Source: Bacillota bacterium (GTDB lineage Bacteria; Bacillota_C; Negativicutes; Sporomusales; Sporomusaceae). Taken from it: 20,248 nt of DNA. Positions 6,478 to 13,328 of the stretch are shown here, one piece after another; positions within the stretch are counted from its first letter, which is position 1; the number at the start of each line of letters is the position of its first letter. Both the position numbers and the translations under genes were made by a program. Under the pieces are notes generated by a model. It saw only the letters and a list, made by a program, of their open reading frames with translations. It had not been told where the DNA came from and ran no database searches. The DNA lies in NCBI GenBank assembly GCA_023441125.1, contig JAEZQV010000445.1, positions 1 through 20,248 on the forward strand, given 5' to 3'.

Positions 6478-7104
6478 CTAACGTTCAACACTCAGCAATT
6501 TTATTCCCAGCAGCAGGTAAATACCGCCGCAAATTTTATTCATCCACTGGGAAGCCTTGTCATTGTGGCGGAGAAATTCCGTCACCCGGGAAGAAAAAAC
6601 AACCAGCCCGCAGCACCAAAGAGTGCCGGTCGTTAAAAACGTAATGCCTAAAATCACAAACGGTACAATCCCGTAGCTATTGTGAGGATCAATAAACTGC
6701 GGCAGAAACGACAAAAAGAAAAGCGCTACTTTCGGGTTAAGCACATTGGTGAGCAGTCCCTGCAGATAAATTTTTCCGGGGGACATCACATTCTCACTGA
6801 GTGAAATCAGTGTACTGCTTTTAGAAACCAGTGTGGTAATACCCAGATAACCAAGATACAGCGCCCCAACCATTTTAACCATCATAAAAGCCATGGCCGA
6901 TTGAGCCAGAATGACGGATAGACCAAGCGCTGCCAGCAGGGTATGAACAGCACAGCCGGAAATAATCCCCAGAACGGAATAAATCCCCGCTGTCCGCCCC
7001 TGGGCAATACTGCGGCTCAAAATATAGATGGTATCTGCGCCGGGCGTGATATTGAGAATAATGCCGGCGATAAGAAACATTTCATAATGAACGATGCCAA
7101 ACAA
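6478..7104 (-). CDS. LysE/RhtB family amino-acid exporter
   Basis: 208 residues, the normal length for the family. I use TTG 7104 (MFGIVHYEMF) because AAGGAG lies nine bases upstream and the next ATG has no site. The N-terminus has the family signature NITPGADTIYILSRSIAQGR (residues about 18-37; usually xxPGPDxxxVxxxxxxxGrraG). Six hydrophobic segments follow, including SVLGIISGCAVHTLLAALGL, MVKMVGALYLGYLGITTL and a Pro-bearing GLLTNVLNPKVALFFLSFLP. These proteins export amino acids or homoserine-type compounds across the inner membrane. The gene starts 25 bases after the EamA stop in the same direction, so it is probably the last gene of the MocR operon. The substrate is unknown. No terminator separates it from the convergent EAL gene. 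Confidence 0.9.
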   Translation of the reverse strand: MFGIVHYEMFLIAGIILNITPGADTIYILSRSIAQGRTAGIYSVLGIISGCAVHTLLAALGLSVILAQSAMAFMMVKMVGALYLGYLGITTLVSKSSTLISLSENVMSPGKIYLQGLLTNVLNPKVALFFLSFLPQFIDPHNSYGIVPFVILGITFLTTGTLWCCGLVVFSSRVTEFLRHNDKASQWMNKICGGIYLLLGIKLLSVER

Positions 7105-7129
7105 AATGACCCACTCCTTACTCTATCAT

Positions 7130-8113
7130 CTAGCGACTTTGACGCCGCTTACAGCCAATGGCCCCGGCACCCAGGCTAACCCCCAGAATTACGAGAACTA
7201 ACGCCAGCAAATGCATCCACTGCAGTTGTTCGCCCAAAAAGAGCGCCGACGCAAAAACCCCGGTAACGGGAATGACATTTTGAAACAGGGACGCCTTGGA
7301 GGCCCCAATCCGTTGGATGCCTGTATTCCACCACCATGCGCCCAGGGCGGTGTTGACCAGGCTGGAAAATAGCAGGATACCAAGCGGCCATACATCCCAG
7401 GCGCCGTCATAACTCCATACCGGGTTCGCCAGGAAACCAAATACCAGCAGGCCAGCAGAGGCAAGCGCGTGGGTATAGGCGGTCACTACCAAAGGCGCGA
7501 CTGTGACCGTGCTTTTTTTGACAAATATATAACCGATAACGGCGGCGATGGTCGCGACAAACATGACAAAATCACCGGCAGGAGTGGCCGCTCCCTGGAC
7601 TTGACCAGCCACAACCAGCAACACACCGCCAAACCCCAATACAACGCCAGAACCTTTGAACCAGGTTAGCGGCTCGGCTGCCAGCCGGCTGGCCAAAATA
7701 GTGGTAAACAGGGGATTTAAGCCGAGAATGAGCGCCGCATGCGTGCCACTGGTCGCCGCCACGCCCCAGGATAAGGTAATATGATGGACAAAGATACCAA
7801 AAAAAGCCACGCCCAGCATGGGAAACCATACGTCACGGGGTGGCTTCTCGAAGCCATAGCGGGCTATGACCGCCGGCACCAGTAAACAGGTGGCAAGAAA
7901 AATCCGGATCGGCGCCAGCGCCAGGGGCGGGAAGAATGCCGTCAGATATTTTAGCATTACCACATTAATGCCCCAGAGCGTGACAACCATAAATAACAAC
8001 GCAAAAGTGGCCCGGTGGTTTTGCTCATATTCCACCCCCACGGCGCTTGCTTCTGCTAAGCAGGTCTTATCCTCGTGCATTACAGGTCTGTTGCTGCAAC
8101 TTATTTTATTCAT
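7130..8113 (-). CDS. EamA/DMT superfamily transporter
   Basis: 327 residues from ATG 8113 (MNKISCSNRP), chosen because AGAGGTG sits six bases upstream; longer in-frame starts would overlap the MocR gene. Two EamA repeats are visible, each of about five hydrophobic helices. The first runs from ALLFMVVTLWGINVVMLKYL with APIRIFLATCLLVPAVIARY and ends with VVLGFGGVLLVVAG. The second starts at PAGDFVMFVATIAAVIGYIF and ends in LLALVLVILGVSLGAG. Family members carry metabolites such as amino acids, nucleosides or vitamins across the inner membrane. It begins 31 bases after the MocR-type regulator and is divergent, through that regulator, from pdxK. Transport of a vitamin B6 vitamer or an amino compound is therefore a reasonable inference but not shown by sequence. 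Confidence 0.9.
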   Translation of the reverse strand: MNKISCSNRPVMHEDKTCLAEASAVGVEYEQNHRATFALLFMVVTLWGINVVMLKYLTAFFPPLALAPIRIFLATCLLVPAVIARYGFEKPPRDVWFPMLGVAFFGIFVHHITLSWGVAATSGTHAALILGLNPLFTTILASRLAAEPLTWFKGSGVVLGFGGVLLVVAGQVQGAATPAGDFVMFVATIAAVIGYIFVKKSTVTVAPLVVTAYTHALASAGLLVFGFLANPVWSYDGAWDVWPLGILLFSSLVNTALGAWWWNTGIQRIGASKASLFQNVIPVTGVFASALFLGEQLQWMHLLALVLVILGVSLGAGAIGCKRRQSR

Positions 8114-8144
8114 ATGGGCACCTCTAGGCATAATTATAACACAG

Positions 8145-9569
8145 TCAGAAGACCGCTGCGGCCCTATTGCCAAACCACGCGTCCCTGAGCAAAGTTATCC
8201 CGGTTTCGATATCATGGGCAGGAATTTTGGAAAAATAGAGAATAATGCGGGATGTGTTTTCCGTTATATCCTGAAAGTAATAATCTCGCACCGCCGCCAC
8301 CCGGCAGCCCTTGGCCAAGGCCTGTTCCACCAGTTGCTCGGCATCGGCTTCCGCCCTGACGGTAAGAACGGCATGAACCCCCGATTCGGTTGCCGCAATC
8401 TCCACATGGTCTCCCAGGATTTTTTCAACTGCTTCGAAAAGCAGTATTTTTTTGCCGTAATACAATTTGCGCAGCCGGCGGATTTGACGCTCCAGACAGC
8501 CGTCGGCCATAAACTGAGCCAGGGCAAGCTGCTCCAGCGTTGAGGCAGCCTGATTATACAAGGCCGCGTTTTGCCGGAAATCAGCCAGCAGTTTTTCCGG
8601 CAGCACCATATAACTGATGCGTATTGACGGCGGTATGATCTTGGATAACGAACCAAGGTAGACCACGGCCTCACCGTTGCCAAGGCCTTTAAGCGCGGGA
8701 ATCGGCCGGCCGAAGTAGCGGAATTCACTGTCATAATCATCTTCAATAATAGTGCCTTGCACACTTTCCGCCCAGTTCAGCAACTGGGTCCTCTTGCCCA
8801 CCGGCATTATATAGCCGGTGGGAAACTGATGGGACGGGCTTAGATAAACAAGCCGGGCGCCGCTGTCAATCAACCGGTCGATATTAATACCGTCTTTGGC
8901 CATGGGAATAGCGTTTATGGCAAATGAATTATCGGCAAATACCCGGCGGCCCTGTTTGAAACCCGGATCTTCAAACGCAATGCTGCTGAACTCAGTTCTC
9001 AACAAACTGCATAATGTCGTAAGCAAACTTTGCACACCAGGGCCGATGACAATTTGCTCAGGGTGGGCATTAACCCCCCGGGAACTGCGGATATATTTCG
9101 CAAGCTCCCGGCGCAGTTCCTGTTCGCCCTGTACATGCCCATAACCGGCAAGACGTTCTTTGCTGGCCAAAGCTTTATTTATATACTTTTTCCATAGTGA
9201 AAAGTCAAATCCGCCCACATCCATTTCCCCGCTGGCAAAATCATAAAAAACTTTGGTCCTGCCCGGCGGCGGATTTTCACTGCTATAGTCTGGATTAGGC
9301 ACTGTGGTTCTTTTTACAGCCATACCGTCAAACTTACACACCAGATATCTGGAACGGTTGCAATTTTGGATATACCCTTCGCTCATGAGCTGCTGGTAGG
9401 CTTTTTCCACGGTTATTTTGCTGACAGAGAGACCGGCTGACAAGCTGCGGATGGATGGCAGTTTATCGCCTTCGTTAAGCCGTTTCTGCTCGATTTCCTG
9501 CTTAAAGTGCATATAGAGCTGCATATAGAGCGGTTCCCGGCTTTGGGTAGCAAGCATAATTAAGTCCAT
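8145..9569 (-). CDS. pdxR: MocR/PdxR-type GntR regulator with aminotransferase domain
   Basis: 474 residues, typical of MocR proteins. ATG 9569 follows GGAGAGG by six bases. Residues about 10-75 are the GntR winged helix (QEIEQKRLNEGDKLPSIRSL, VSKITVEKAYQQLMSEGYIQ). A linker leads to a fold-type I aminotransferase-like domain (about 120-470). Its PLP site is visible: the ring Asp region IIEDDYDSEFRY, the Schiff-base Lys in YLGSLSKIIPPSIRISY, and YLSPSHQFPTG. Such regulators sense pyridoxal phosphate or its adducts. The divergent gene is pdxK and the intergenic region holds a candidate PdxR box, so I infer a vitamin B6 regulator that represses or activates pdxK and its own operon. The symbol is therefore provisional; a GabR- or TauR-like specificity is the alternative. 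Confidence 0.88.
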   Translation of the reverse strand: MDLIMLATQSREPLYMQLYMHFKQEIEQKRLNEGDKLPSIRSLSAGLSVSKITVEKAYQQLMSEGYIQNCNRSRYLVCKFDGMAVKRTTVPNPDYSSENPPPGRTKVFYDFASGEMDVGGFDFSLWKKYINKALASKERLAGYGHVQGEQELRRELAKYIRSSRGVNAHPEQIVIGPGVQSLLTTLCSLLRTEFSSIAFEDPGFKQGRRVFADNSFAINAIPMAKDGINIDRLIDSGARLVYLSPSHQFPTGYIMPVGKRTQLLNWAESVQGTIIEDDYDSEFRYFGRPIPALKGLGNGEAVVYLGSLSKIIPPSIRISYMVLPEKLLADFRQNAALYNQAASTLEQLALAQFMADGCLERQIRRLRKLYYGKKILLFEAVEKILGDHVEIAATESGVHAVLTVRAEADAEQLVEQALAKGCRVAAVRDYYFQDITENTSRIILYFSKIPAHDIETGITLLRDAWFGNRAAAVF

Positions 9570-9638
9570 ACTATCCTCTCCAAACTGTCCCTATCAAATT
9601 TATCAATTCTGTATATTTTAAAGAGATCATTTATATTT

Positions 9639-9644
9639 TATAAT
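9639..9644 (+). promoter_or_regulatory. Probable -10 of the pdxK promoter
   Basis: A perfect TATAAT with a weak -35 (TTTAAA at 9617-9622, 16-base spacer), the profile of an activator-dependent promoter. Downstream, 9658-9680 can form the hairpin GTAAAAGGC-CATA-GCCTTTAC with one bulge, whose arms are echoed by CTTTTACC at 9689-9696. Confidence 0.4.
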
Positions 9645-9716
9645 ACACGTATGCATGGTAAAAGGCCATAGCCTTTACATACTATTTTCTTTTACCGCCA
9701 GCTTATATCTTAAGAC

Positions 9717-9727
9717 TAGACCACTTT
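9717..9727 (-). promoter_or_regulatory. Candidate PdxR binding box in the pdxK leader
   Basis: The minus strand reads AAAGTGGTCTA. From memory, actinobacterial PdxR was described with an AAAGTGG-W-CTA type motif; I cannot verify this here. The site lies between the promoter and the ribosome site of pdxK. Only one clear copy is seen. Confidence 0.4.
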
Positions 9728-9748
9728 AGAACCAGGGAGGAAATATAC

Positions 9749-10558
9749 ATGACGATATTTAAGGCACTGGCCGTAGCAGGCTCGGATACCAGCGGCGGCG
9801 CAGGCTTGCAAGCCGACTTAAAAACATTCCAGGAACTGGGCGTTTATGGCATGACGGCCATTACCGTCATTGTTGCCCAAAATCCGCACAACAATTGGTC
9901 CCACGATATCTATCCCCTGCCGCTCGAAGCACTGGAAGCCCAGCTGGAGACGGTATTGGGCGGCATTGGTGTAGATGCATTAAAGACCGGTATGCTGGCA
10001 ACTACCGAAGTGATCTCACTGGTGGCCAGAAAGATTGACCAATATGCCGTTAAAAATGTAGTAATTGACCCGGTTATGGCCTGCAAAGGCACCGATGAAG
10101 TTCTTCATCCGGAATCCACGGCCGGTATCCGGGAAATACTGGCGCCCCGCGCCACCATTATCACGCCCAATGTTTTCGAAGCCACCCAGTTAAGCGGCAT
10201 CCGCTCCATCCGTTCGCTTGAGGACATGAAGGCGGCGGCGGTTGAGATTTACAAGCTGGGGCCCAAAAATGTCCTGATAAAAGGCGGCGCCAAGCTGGAG
10301 ACCGACGAAGCCATCGATTTATTATACGACGGTCAGGAATTCACTGTCTTGCGCTCGCCTAAGTTTAATACCACCTACACCCATGGCGCCGGCTGCACGT
10401 ACGGCGCCGCCATCACGGCCGGCCTGGCCAAGGGCTTGTCTGTGCCGGCAGCCGTCAAGCAGGCCAAGGAATTTATCTCTGCCGCCATTCAGGCCGGCTT
10501 TCCGCTTAATTCCTACGTTGGCCCCACATTCCATGCTGCTCACCGTCTGAACAAGTAG
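9749..10558 (+). CDS. pdxK: Pyridoxine/pyridoxal/pyridoxamine kinase (ThiD-like PdxK)
   Basis: 269 residues, matching Bacillus-type PdxK. ATG 9749 follows GGGAGG by nine bases. The ribokinase-like fold begins with ALAVAGSDTSGGAGLQADLK, then QNPHNNWSHDIYPLPLEALE and ALKTGML. The nucleotide/phosphate region contains VIDPVMACKG with a cysteine and, later, the anion-hole signature THGAGCTYGAAITAGLAKGL with the catalytic Asp replaced by Cys. Cysteines at these two places are the mark of the PdxK subgroup rather than true ThiD. The enzyme phosphorylates vitamin B6 vitamers with ATP to enter the PLP salvage pathway. It is divergent from the MocR/PdxR-like regulator, which supports the B6 role. A strong terminator follows. 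A residual hydroxymethylpyrimidine kinase activity is possible. Confidence 0.9.
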   Translation: MTIFKALAVAGSDTSGGAGLQADLKTFQELGVYGMTAITVIVAQNPHNNWSHDIYPLPLEALEAQLETVLGGIGVDALKTGMLATTEVISLVARKIDQYAVKNVVIDPVMACKGTDEVLHPESTAGIREILAPRATIITPNVFEATQLSGIRSIRSLEDMKAAAVEIYKLGPKNVLIKGGAKLETDEAIDLLYDGQEFTVLRSPKFNTTYTHGAGCTYGAAITAGLAKGLSVPAAVKQAKEFISAAIQAGFPLNSYVGPTFHAAHRLNK

Positions 10559-10577
10559 CACCGCTTCCATAAATAGC

Positions 10578-10627
10578 AAAAGGCCTTGGACTCGTTGTCT
10601 CACAGAACAACAGGTCCAAGGCCTTTT
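10578..10627. terminator. Bidirectional terminator between pdxK and the HAD gene
   Basis: AAAAGGCCTTGGAC and GTCCAAGGCCTTTT form a perfect 14-bp stem, with a nested GTTGT/ACAAC hairpin in the loop. It lies between convergent genes; the A/T ends supply short U tracts in both directions. Confidence 0.85.
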
Positions 10628-10677
10628 CACATTATCAGCAAGTATAGCTCCACCTGCAGCCTTACTGTCTCAGCCGG

Positions 10678-11511
10678 TTACACCTCCAGGATGAACTTGC
10701 TGATGGCCTGGGCCACCCCATCTTCATCATTCGAACCTGTTACATAGCCGGCTTTCCGTTTTACCCGGTCCGGGGCTTTGCCCTTGGCAATGCCCAGACC
10801 CGCATATTCAAGCATGGACACATCATTTTCGCTGTCGCCGATCGTGATGATCTCTTCTTGCTGCAGGCCATAATGCGCAGCCAGTACGGCCACTGCCTTT
10901 CCCTTGGAAACTCCCTGGCGGGTAATCTCAATATTATATTTGGAGGAATCAACAATTTCCAGCTGCGGCATATGCTGCAGCTCCTGTTTTAAGCCGGCGA
11001 TCAATGCGCTGTCTCGATAGATGATCTCGCATTTTACGATGTTTTCCTTTTCCCGGTTCAATACCTGTTGCCAGCGCTGCCAGGAAAAGACATACTCCAT
11101 ATCAATGTTATTGCTTCTTGTGCCCAGAAGCTTGCTGCCTATATAAAAAAGCTTGAACATGATATTTCCATAGTAAAACTTGTCTGGGGTACAGAAATAT
11201 GGCTTTATGCTGTGTTTGCGAAACAATTGCAATAAGTCTAAGGCCAGACTTTCCCCCAGCACATCCTTAAAGATCACCTTGTCATTGTGCTTTTCTTTAA
11301 TGAAAGCTCCGTTTGAGGCGATAACCGGTGATTTTACCCCAATAAGGTTGGAATAGTATTCGGCATCAGTATACATCCTGCCGGTGCTTACGACAATATG
11401 AACGCCCCGTTTATGGGCTGCCAGCAATACGTCTTTAGTCCGCCGGGTAATGGCATGCTTACTGCTTAGCAAGGTTCCGTCGACATCAACACAAACTAGT
11501 TTGTAGGCCAT
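10678..11511 (-). CDS. Cof-type HAD-IIB phosphatase
   Basis: 277 residues, standard for the Cof family. ATG 11511 is preceded by AAAGGA at six bases. The four HAD motifs are all present: I, CVDVDGTLL (nucleophile and acid/base Asp); II, VVSTGR; III, the Lys in VSKGKAVAVLAAHYG; IV, IGDSENDVSMLEYAG. The C2B cap domain lies between, about residues 85-190. These cytoplasmic enzymes dephosphorylate sugar phosphates, flavin precursors or PLP. Dephosphorylation of pyridoxal phosphate is known for some relatives, and the neighbour is pdxK, but the gene is convergent with it and has its own promoter region, so a B6 link is only a possibility. Confidence 0.92.
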   Translation of the reverse strand: MAYKLVCVDVDGTLLSSKHAITRRTKDVLLAAHKRGVHIVVSTGRMYTDAEYYSNLIGVKSPVIASNGAFIKEKHNDKVIFKDVLGESLALDLLQLFRKHSIKPYFCTPDKFYYGNIMFKLFYIGSKLLGTRSNNIDMEYVFSWQRWQQVLNREKENIVKCEIIYRDSALIAGLKQELQHMPQLEIVDSSKYNIEITRQGVSKGKAVAVLAAHYGLQQEEIITIGDSENDVSMLEYAGLGIAKGKAPDRVKRKAGYVTGSNDEDGVAQAISKFILEV

Positions 11512-11686
11512 AAAAATCCTTTCTGTATATTGTGGTTAGTAAGCTGCCTGTATTATTATTCATTTTCAGGACTAAAAGCCTATGAAATTAGAACCATTGG
11601 CTGATAACCCTAATTTCCTTTTACGACGAAGAATAAGATAGGTACTATTTTTGCCGGGATTGTGACCGCTCAAGGAGGAATTGCCT

Positions 11687-12142
11687 GTGGACGCCCGCTT
11701 TGTTAATCCGTTCATTGCAGCCTTATCGAATGTATTGCCCCAGTTGGGATTTAAAACGATAGTGCGCGGCAAACTTTTTTCAAGAGATCAATTTATCGAC
11801 AGTCAGGGTGTAATTATAAATGTGCAACTAACCAATCAGGTTTCAGGAAATATAGCCTTCACTATGTCGGAAGAGTCTGCCAGGCGCCTTTCCTCGGTAA
11901 TGATGATGGGAATGCCGGTAAGCAGCTTAGACCCCATCGCGCAAAGCGCACTGTGCGAGATGGTAAATATGGTGACAGCCAATGCCGCTAATTCCCTTAC
12001 CAAGGTTGGAGTGACCGTGGGCTTAGTCCCGCCGGCATTATCGCAAAATACTGCCAAACTAAAACTCTGTAACAGTAATTTCATCGGCATTGAAATGCTG
12101 ATTGATGAACTCCCGCTTGAAATTGGCATCGGGCTGAACTAA
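11687..12142 (+). CDS. cheX: CheX-like chemotaxis phosphatase
   Basis: 151 residues, the CheX length. I choose GTG 11687 (MDARFVNPFIAAL) since AAGGAGG lies eight bases upstream; the TTG at 11681 would be only two bases from it, and CheX proteins start with just this M-D/N-x-x-(Y/F)-(I/V)-N-P-F pattern. The phosphatase helix is ALCEMVNMVTANAANSL, with the Glu-x-x-Asn pair that in CheX and CheC orients water for attack on the CheY aspartyl phosphate. The N-terminal VNVQLTNQVSGNIAFTMS-like strand (VIINVQLTNQVSG) and the C-terminal LLIDELPLEIGIGL-like strand (MLIDELPLEIG) complete the fold. No other che gene is adjacent, so it acts on a CheY encoded elsewhere. Its stop overlaps the stop of the convergent flavoprotein gene by four bases. 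Confidence 0.85.
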   Translation: MDARFVNPFIAALSNVLPQLGFKTIVRGKLFSRDQFIDSQGVIINVQLTNQVSGNIAFTMSEESARRLSSVMMMGMPVSSLDPIAQSALCEMVNMVTANAANSLTKVGVTVGLVPPALSQNTAKLKLCNSNFIGIEMLIDELPLEIGIGLN

Positions 12143-12717
12143 CCTAAATTGTCCCTTAAACTTTGGCCATACGCAAAAAGCTGCGCCAGGTCGTCAGACC
12201 GTTGCGGCAGTGGCTGTGCATCCAAATCCGGCAATAGTATGTTGCCAATACTTTTCACGCCAATCATTTTATAAAACAAATTGACGACATGGAGTGAACC
12301 GCTAAACTGACCTTCATAAGCCGGCTGTCCGCCGGTCACGATAAATAAGCCCGGACGCCGCCGGCCGGCAAACATATCCTTTTTCAGGATATACTTAGCA
12401 GCCCAGAAAGGCTGGCAACGATCAATTACCAGTTTTGCCTGGGCGCTCATGCCGCTAAAGTAGATGGGAGCGGCTAAAATGAAAGCATCCAGCGACAAGA
12501 TATTTTCATATATAATTCCCATATCGTCTTTTAAACAGCAGCGGCCGGTACTAAGGCAGCTGTCGCATGCCTGACAGGGAGCAATTTTCAATTTATGCAA
12601 CCATAATTTTTCGACCGTAACAGGCCCGGACGCCGCCGCTCCCCGCACTGCTTCTTCGATGGCCAGACTGTTTGTGCCATTTGCTTTCGGACTACCTAAG
12701 AGCGCCAATATTCGCAT
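12139..12717 (-). CDS. Flavodoxin-like NAD(P)H/FMN reductase with cysteine cluster
   Basis: 192 residues from ATG 12717 (MRILALLGSPKANG), with GGAGGG six bases upstream; a longer reading would run into the promoter. The FMN phosphate loop is ILALLGSPKANGTNSLA, followed by a compact cysteine cluster CQACDSCLSTGRCCLKDDM at residues about 48-66, then APIYFSGMSAQAKLVIDRC, typical of the NADPH-dependent FMN reductase / iron-sulfur flavoprotein group. The Cys spacing (C-x2-C-x2-C-x4-CC) resembles the iron-sulfur flavoproteins of anaerobes, so a [4Fe-4S] cluster beside FMN is possible. It would work as a cytoplasmic electron carrier or oxygen-defence reductase. It has its own strong promoter and shares a four-base tail-to-tail overlap with cheX. 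Confidence 0.88.
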   Translation of the reverse strand: MRILALLGSPKANGTNSLAIEEAVRGAAASGPVTVEKLWLHKLKIAPCQACDSCLSTGRCCLKDDMGIIYENILSLDAFILAAPIYFSGMSAQAKLVIDRCQPFWAAKYILKKDMFAGRRRPGLFIVTGGQPAYEGQFSGSLHVVNLFYKMIGVKSIGNILLPDLDAQPLPQRSDDLAQLFAYGQSLRDNLG

Positions 12718-12766
12718 GCTATCCCTCCATGAAATTTTTGCTGCTGTTTGTCCACTCATCAATGCG

Positions 12767-12795
12767 ATTATACTTTGTATGGAAAATTCAGTCAA
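12767..12795 (-). promoter_or_regulatory. Sigma-A promoter of the flavoprotein gene
   Basis: Minus strand: TTGACT, 17 bases, TATAAT. This is one mismatch from consensus with ideal spacing; the start of transcription is about 40 bases before ATG 12717. Confidence 0.8.
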
Positions 12796-12846
12796 TCATG
12801 TTTTTTTCGCAAACAGCCGGGGTAAGTTTTTGTATATATAAAAATA

Positions 12847-12875
12847 TTGACATTTAAACGAAACAGCTGTATACT
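12847..12875 (+). promoter_or_regulatory. Strong sigma-A promoter of the 66-residue gene
   Basis: TTGACA (perfect), a 17-base spacer and TATACT. It implies transcription from about 12882 and an untranslated leader of roughly 170 bases before ATG 13054. Confidence 0.8.
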
Positions 12876-12881
12876 AATATA

Positions 12882-13053
12882 GTTATTTACCAAGCGATTC
12901 TTAAAAGTAGCAACCCATTAGCATAAGTAAATTCTGTCCAAATTCTCTTTAGTCTAATGTGTAACTGGTAATATCTCTGGTAGTTGCGGCTGTGGACGTT
13001 ATTTTACGTACCAAATTACCAATTATAAGATTTAGATTAGGGAGGAAAAAAAT
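12882..13053 (+). promoter_or_regulatory. Long structured 5' leader of unknown type
   Basis: No open reading frame of note. Nested inverted repeats are visible: TGGTAAT (12966-12972) with ATTACCA (13014-13020), and inside them TGGTA with TACCA, around a core with GTTGCGGCTGTGGACG and ACGT-TATTTT-ACGT. I recognise no known riboswitch core and see no terminator in it, so control, if any, may act on translation or RNA stability. Confidence 0.4.
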
Positions 13054-13254
13054 ATGAGCTATCGTATCCAACATCTGACAAACCGGTTAACCCGTTTCGG
13101 GTATGGCCGCTTTGAGATTAACGCAATCATCAAAGATGCCATCGGTATTGCCTGCACGGATAATCTCAGTATGGACCAGAGCGTAGCATTAATCAGCCAT
13201 CTGGAAAAATACGAGCAACTCGGCTTAAACTATATCAACACATATAGTAAATAG
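13054..13254 (+). CDS. Hypothetical protein, 66 residues
   Basis: ATG 13054 follows TAGGGAGG by seven bases; the gene is closed by a strong terminator and opened by a near-consensus promoter, so it is clearly a real transcription unit. The protein is mostly helical: residues 1-30 are basic (MSYRIQHLTNRLTRFGYGRF), residues 38-60 carry NLSMDQSVALISHLEKYEQL, and it ends NYINTYSK. The S-x-x-Q-(S/A)-x-x-L-I-x-x-L-E-x-Y pattern is like helical pairs in small DNA- or protein-binding domains, but I do not recognise the family. It has no signal peptide or membrane segment; two cysteines are absent except one in IACTD. High expression is suggested by the promoter and ribosome site. Function unknown. 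Confidence 0.8.
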   Translation: MSYRIQHLTNRLTRFGYGRFEINAIIKDAIGIACTDNLSMDQSVALISHLEKYEQLGLNYINTYSK

Positions 13255-13258
13255 AACG

Positions 13259-13289
13259 AAAACGAGGGTAACTCTACTCTCGTTTTTTT
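13259..13289 (+). terminator. Intrinsic terminator after the 66-residue gene
   Basis: AAAACGAGGGTA-ACTC-TACTCTCGTTTT, a 12-bp stem with one wobble pair and seven T in a row. It begins four bases after the stop codon. Confidence 0.92.
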
Positions 13290-13328
13290 ATTTTCCCGTC
13301 CCACGCCGTAGGATATAATAATAGCGAG

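Noticed and set aside
8264..8764. 166-codon minus-strand frame inside the MocR gene
   Set aside because: It is a frame shadow of the aminotransferase domain; rich in Arg, Cys and Trp and without family motifs.
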